Shown: positions 5,479-7,549 of the stretch, one piece after another
Layout of the letters: each line of letters opens with the position of its first letter
Position numbering within the stretch: the first letter of the stretch is position 1
Assembly (NCBI GenBank): GCA_934394595.1
Contig: CAKRRX010000121.1
Span: 1 to 7,549 of the forward strand
Length of the DNA stretch: 7,549 bases
Source of the DNA: an uncultured Blautia sp.
Lineage (GTDB): Bacteria > Bacillota > Clostridia > Lachnospirales > Lachnospiraceae
Direction of reading: 5' to 3'
The notes under the pieces: model-generated
What the model was told of the DNA's origin: nothing
Seen by the model: only the letters and a program-made list of their open reading frames with translations
The model's database searches: none
Translations under genes and position numbers: made by a program

Positions 5479-6258
5479 TCAGTCAGCTTTTACAATGATA
5501 ACCTGGCTTGCATTTGCATAAGTATCTGTGAAATCAACGCTCTCCTGACGATCCTCTGTAACAGTCATACCTGCTGCGCCAAAGTCAGCTTTTCCGGACT
5601 GAACAGCTGCAAGGATTGCATCAAACTCCATATCATCAATCTCAAGCTCATATCCAAGCTTATCACAGATTGCCTGGGCAATGTCAGCATCAATACCTAC
5701 GATGGTATCTCCATCACGGTATTCATATGGCTCAAACTCAGCATTTGTAGCCATTACCAGAGTTCCATTGGAACGATCTACATCTTCCGGAGACTCATAT
5801 GGTGTTTCGCCGATGTTGTCGCCGATGTAGTTGTTCATAATATTATCGATTGTTCCGTCCTCTTTCAGCTCTTTTAAAGCTTCATTCATCTTGTCCAGAA
5901 GCTCGTCATTGCCTTTCTTCAGACAGATTGCATACTCTTCTTCTACAAACGGCTCGTCCAGGATCTTCAGTCCGTCTGCATTCTCAACAAATTTCTGAGC
6001 AGGCTGTGAATCAATGATCACACAGTCAATCTGACCTGACATAAGTGCCTGGATTGCTTCGCTTCCTTTACTGTAACGCTTAACAGTTGCACCGTCAGCC
6101 TCATATTCACTTGCATCAATATCACCGGTTGTACCAAGCTGTACACCGATTGTCGCATTCTTAAGATCGTCCTTCGTCTCAACAGTTGCAGCAGATACGC
6201 CGGCTGTCATAGAAACTGCCATTACAGATCCAAGTGCAAGAGCTACTAATTTTTTCAT
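5479..6258 (-). CDS. Circularly permuted amino-acid-binding protein of the ABC importer
   Basis: A 259-residue secreted solute-binding protein, first gene of the importer operon; AGGAGG (6267-6272) lies 8 bases before the ATG. Residues 1-23 are a signal peptide (KK, hydrophobic core, then VSA/A as a signal-peptidase I site). Family-3 binding proteins normally begin with the stretch seen here at 165-257 (TLVMATNAEFEPYEY ... GAAGMTVTEDR ... DFTDTYANASQVIIVK) and continue with the stretch seen here at 28-146 (DDLKNATIGVQLGTTGD ... VIIDSQPA ... LKEDGTIDNIMNNYI). The order is reversed, joined by a linker at about 147-164. Ligand residues expected in the family are retained: Thr43/Thr44 and Asp83 in the first half, Arg237 in the second. 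There is no lipobox cysteine; Val21 stands where it would be. Substrate is probably a polar amino acid, perhaps arginine given the ARG-like leader sites. Confidence 0.93.
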   Translation of the reverse strand: MKKLVALALGSVMAVSMTAGVSAATVETKDDLKNATIGVQLGTTGDIDASEYEADGATVKRYSKGSEAIQALMSGQIDCVIIDSQPAQKFVENADGLKILDEPFVEEEYAICLKKGNDELLDKMNEALKELKEDGTIDNIMNNYIGDNIGETPYESPEDVDRSNGTLVMATNAEFEPYEYRDGDTIVGIDADIAQAICDKLGYELEIDDMEFDAILAAVQSGKADFGAAGMTVTEDRQESVDFTDTYANASQVIIVKAD

Positions 6259-6288
6259 ATTCTTTTCCTCCTCTTACTCTTCTGTGCG

Positions 6289-6323
6289 AGAATAATTATG
6301 CATCATCCACGCATATTCATTCA
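6289..6323 (-). promoter_or_regulatory. Candidate paired ARG boxes (ArgR/AhrC operator) in the transporter leader
   Basis: Against the known ARG-box core TGAATWWWWATTCA, the minus strand shows TGAATGAATATGCG (6310-6323, 11 of 14 matches) and TGCATAATTATTCT (6289-6302, 12 of 14). Their centres are 21 bp apart, the spacing of paired ArgR boxes in E. coli. Together they also form an imperfect dyad (6290-6301 with 6311-6322) that could fold as an RNA stem with a 9-base loop. The site lies between the predicted transcript start and the ribosome site, a good place for repression. Matching was done by eye, and the region is AT-rich. Confidence 0.45.
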
Positions 6324-6337
6324 CATTTCTTTTCCCC

Positions 6338-6365
6338 ATTTTATCAGCTTTTTTGAAAAATGCAA
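6338..6365 (-). promoter_or_regulatory. Promoter of the amino-acid transporter operon
   Basis: On the minus strand TTGCAT (6360-6365) and TAAAAT (6338-6343) are separated by 16 bases, giving a start near 6331 and a leader of about 73 bases. The ARG-like pair lies immediately downstream. Confidence 0.65.
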
Positions 6366-6420
6366 GAGTTTCCATAAGATTCCATATTTTTTTATTTACA
6401 ATATCTGGAAAATTCACTTT

Positions 6421-6449
6421 TTGATAACAGATCTGTGATATGATATGAT
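6421..6449 (+). promoter_or_regulatory. Promoter of dapF
   Basis: TTGATA (6421-6426) and TATGAT (6444-6449) have a 17-base spacer. The predicted start is near 6456, leaving a leader of about 98 bases. It diverges from the transporter promoter, with 55 bases between the two -35 boxes. Confidence 0.7.
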
Positions 6450-6451
6450 TT

Positions 6452-6534
6452 AAATGTCAGGGACATAAGAAATCTACCGGACATTTTTCCTTTTGCAGAG
6501 TATAAATAAAATGAAAAGGCGGTCTGTTCCGCCT
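6452..6534 (+). promoter_or_regulatory. Structured leader of dapF with two competing hairpins and a stem before the ribosome site
   Basis: ATGTC (6454-6458) can pair with GACAT at 6462-6466 or with GACAT at 6480-6484 (extended to AAATGTC/GACATTT), because GGACAT occurs twice, 18 bases apart. Further on, AGGCGG (6517-6522) pairs with CCGCCT (6529-6534) around a 6-base loop, ending 6 bases before AGGAGG. If transcription starts at 6456 the first arm loses its first two bases, which weakens both hairpins. The leader is too short for a lysine riboswitch, so any regulatory role is speculative. Confidence 0.3.
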
Positions 6535-6553
6535 GATATGAGGAGGTATTATT

Positions 6554-7408
6554 ATGAAATTTACAAAAATGCATGGTATCGGCAACGATTACGTATATGT
6601 GAATTGTTTCAAGGAAACGGTAAAGGATCCTTCCGCAGTGGCAAAATTCGTAAGTGACCGCCATTTTGGAATCGGTTCCGACGGACTGATCCTGATCAAA
6701 CCATCAGATAGCGCAGACTGCGAGATGGATATGTACAATCTGGATGGCTCCCAGGGCGCCATGTGCGGCAATGGAATCCGCTGTGTGGCAAAATATGCAT
6801 ATGATTACGGCATTGTGAATAAGACCAGCATCAGTGTTGCCACAAAAAGCGGCGTAAAATATCTGGATCTCTCCATCCGTGACGGCAAAGTCAGCATGGT
6901 AAAGGTCAACATGGGCGCTCCTATCCTTCAGGCTTCCCTGATTCCGGTAGTTGCTCAGACAGAAGAAGTCATCGACGCTCCCATAGAGGTAGACGGACAG
7001 ACTTACCGTTTTACCGCTGTTTCCATGGGAAATCCCCATGCTATTGTGTATATGGATGATGTGGATGACCTGGATATTGAGAAAATCGGCCCTTCCTTTG
7101 AATCTCATGTAAATTTCCCAGATCGTGTAAATACAGAATTTGTAAAGGTAATCGACCGCCACACCGTCCAGATGAGAGTCTGGGAGCGCGGCTCCGGAGA
7201 GACCCTTGCCTGCGGTACAGGTGCCTGTGCAGTTGCAGTGGCTTCCATTCTCAATGGACTGGTAGATCGTGACAAGCCGGTTACCGTAAAGCTCCTGGGC
7301 GGCGACCTGAATATTTTCTGGGATGAAGCGGACAACCAGGTCTACATGACCGGCCCGGCCACCACTGTTTTTGACGGGGAGATCGATCTTGGTTTTCTGG
7401 GAGAATAA
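6554..7408 (+). CDS. dapF: Diaminopimelate epimerase
   Basis: Cytoplasmic, cofactor-independent racemase that converts LL-diaminopimelate to meso-diaminopimelate, the precursor of lysine and of the peptidoglycan cross-link in many bacteria. The 284 residues match the family (about 275-285). The two catalytic cysteines sit in their usual motifs: Cys71 in GAMCGNGIRC (68-77) and Cys220 in GETLACGTGAC (215-225). Other hallmarks are KMHGIGNDYV (5-14), RHFGIGSDG (36-44), MGNPHAI (158-164), RVNTEFV (191-197) and RVWERGSGET (208-217). The start is clear, with AGGAGG at 6541-6546 seven bases before the ATG. It has its own promoter and leader. Its stop codon abuts the stop codon of the convergent partial gene, so any terminator must lie inside that gene. 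Confidence 0.97.
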   Translation: MKFTKMHGIGNDYVYVNCFKETVKDPSAVAKFVSDRHFGIGSDGLILIKPSDSADCEMDMYNLDGSQGAMCGNGIRCVAKYAYDYGIVNKTSISVATKSGVKYLDLSIRDGKVSMVKVNMGAPILQASLIPVVAQTEEVIDAPIEVDGQTYRFTAVSMGNPHAIVYMDDVDDLDIEKIGPSFESHVNFPDRVNTEFVKVIDRHTVQMRVWERGSGETLACGTGACAVAVASILNGLVDRDKPVTVKLLGGDLNIFWDEADNQVYMTGPATTVFDGEIDLGFLGE

Positions 7409-7549
7409 TCACCCAACAAATACCAGGATCCGCTCTGCGATAAACACAGCCGCACATGCGAGCAACGCTACCGTCAGCAGACTCTTTTCTTTGTAAGCTG
7501 CGATCAGCGCCACTGCAAATCCCACTGCTGCGGAAACCACACTTGATGT
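7409..7549 (-). CDS. C-terminal part of a small membrane protein, possibly AzlD-type (partial)
   Basis: The minus-strand frame is open for 46 codons from the window edge to a TGA at 7409-7411. It encodes two hydrophobic stretches (about residues 4-18 and 24-46 of the visible part) separated by a short charged loop, AYKEKSLLTV. This hydrophobic, KxKSLLTV-containing tail resembles the end of AzlD, the small partner of AzlC in branched-chain amino-acid export. The visible part is short and of low complexity, so that identity is a guess. The gene start lies beyond the window. It converges on dapF with no intergenic base. Confidence 0.5.
   Translation of the reverse strand, partial: TSSVVSAAVGFAVALIAAYKEKSLLTVALLACAAVFIAERILVFVG

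Noticed and set aside
6400..6414. CodY-box-like sequence between the transporter and dapF promoters
   Set aside because: Only 11 of 15 positions match AATTTTCWGAAAATT, in a very AT-rich stretch. A similar CTGGAAAAT in the asnA promoter scores worse. By eye this is not above chance.
6452..6553. Lysine riboswitch before dapF
   Set aside because: The leader is only about 100 bases, and the known lysine aptamer needs roughly 170-200 with five helices. No matching core is seen.

Overview
The window is a stretch of low-to-mid GC chromosome from a Gram-positive anaerobe. I infer a Clostridia relative, most likely Lachnospiraceae. The signs are strong AGGAGG-type ribosome sites, TTGNNN-17-TATAAT promoters, U-tailed terminators, and a tandem-CBS protein whose N-terminus (MNILFFLTPK) I associate with that family. 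There is no sign of phage, insertion sequence, CRISPR, tRNA or rRNA. The genus cannot be fixed from the sequence alone.

Layout, left to right. Positions 1-480 hold no convincing protein gene, but they contain an orphan U-tailed hairpin (possible small RNA) and the promoter of arcC. arcC (carbamate kinase family, +) ends at a strong terminator. A leftward gene follows for a membrane protein with an N-terminal zinc ribbon, a short hexapeptide repeat tract and an extracytoplasmic beta-type domain. Its promoter lies back to back with that of asnA (ammonia-dependent asparagine synthetase, +), which is followed 26 bases later by a TTG-started tandem-CBS protein. A bidirectional terminator separates this pair from a leftward ABC amino-acid transporter operon: solute-binding protein, then permease, then ATPase. 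Divergent from it is dapF (diaminopimelate epimerase, +). dapF ends directly against the stop codon of a leftward membrane-protein gene cut by the window edge, possibly azlD.

The main surprise is the solute-binding protein (5479-6258, minus). Its two halves are in the reverse of the normal order. The ligand-lobe segment that normally forms the C-terminal half comes directly after the signal peptide, and the segment that normally starts the mature protein comes last. This is a circular permutation of the periplasmic-binding-protein fold, with ligand-binding residues present in both halves. The protein also lacks the lipobox cysteine expected of a Gram-positive binding protein. Its leader carries two ARG-box-like 14-mers with centres exactly 21 bp apart, the geometry of paired ArgR operators, so arginine or a related basic amino acid is a candidate substrate.

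The genes share a theme of amino-acid and nitrogen handling: carbamoyl phosphate/ATP, asparagine synthesis, amino-acid import, and meso-diaminopimelate for lysine and cell wall. They form several independent transcription units rather than one pathway operon.
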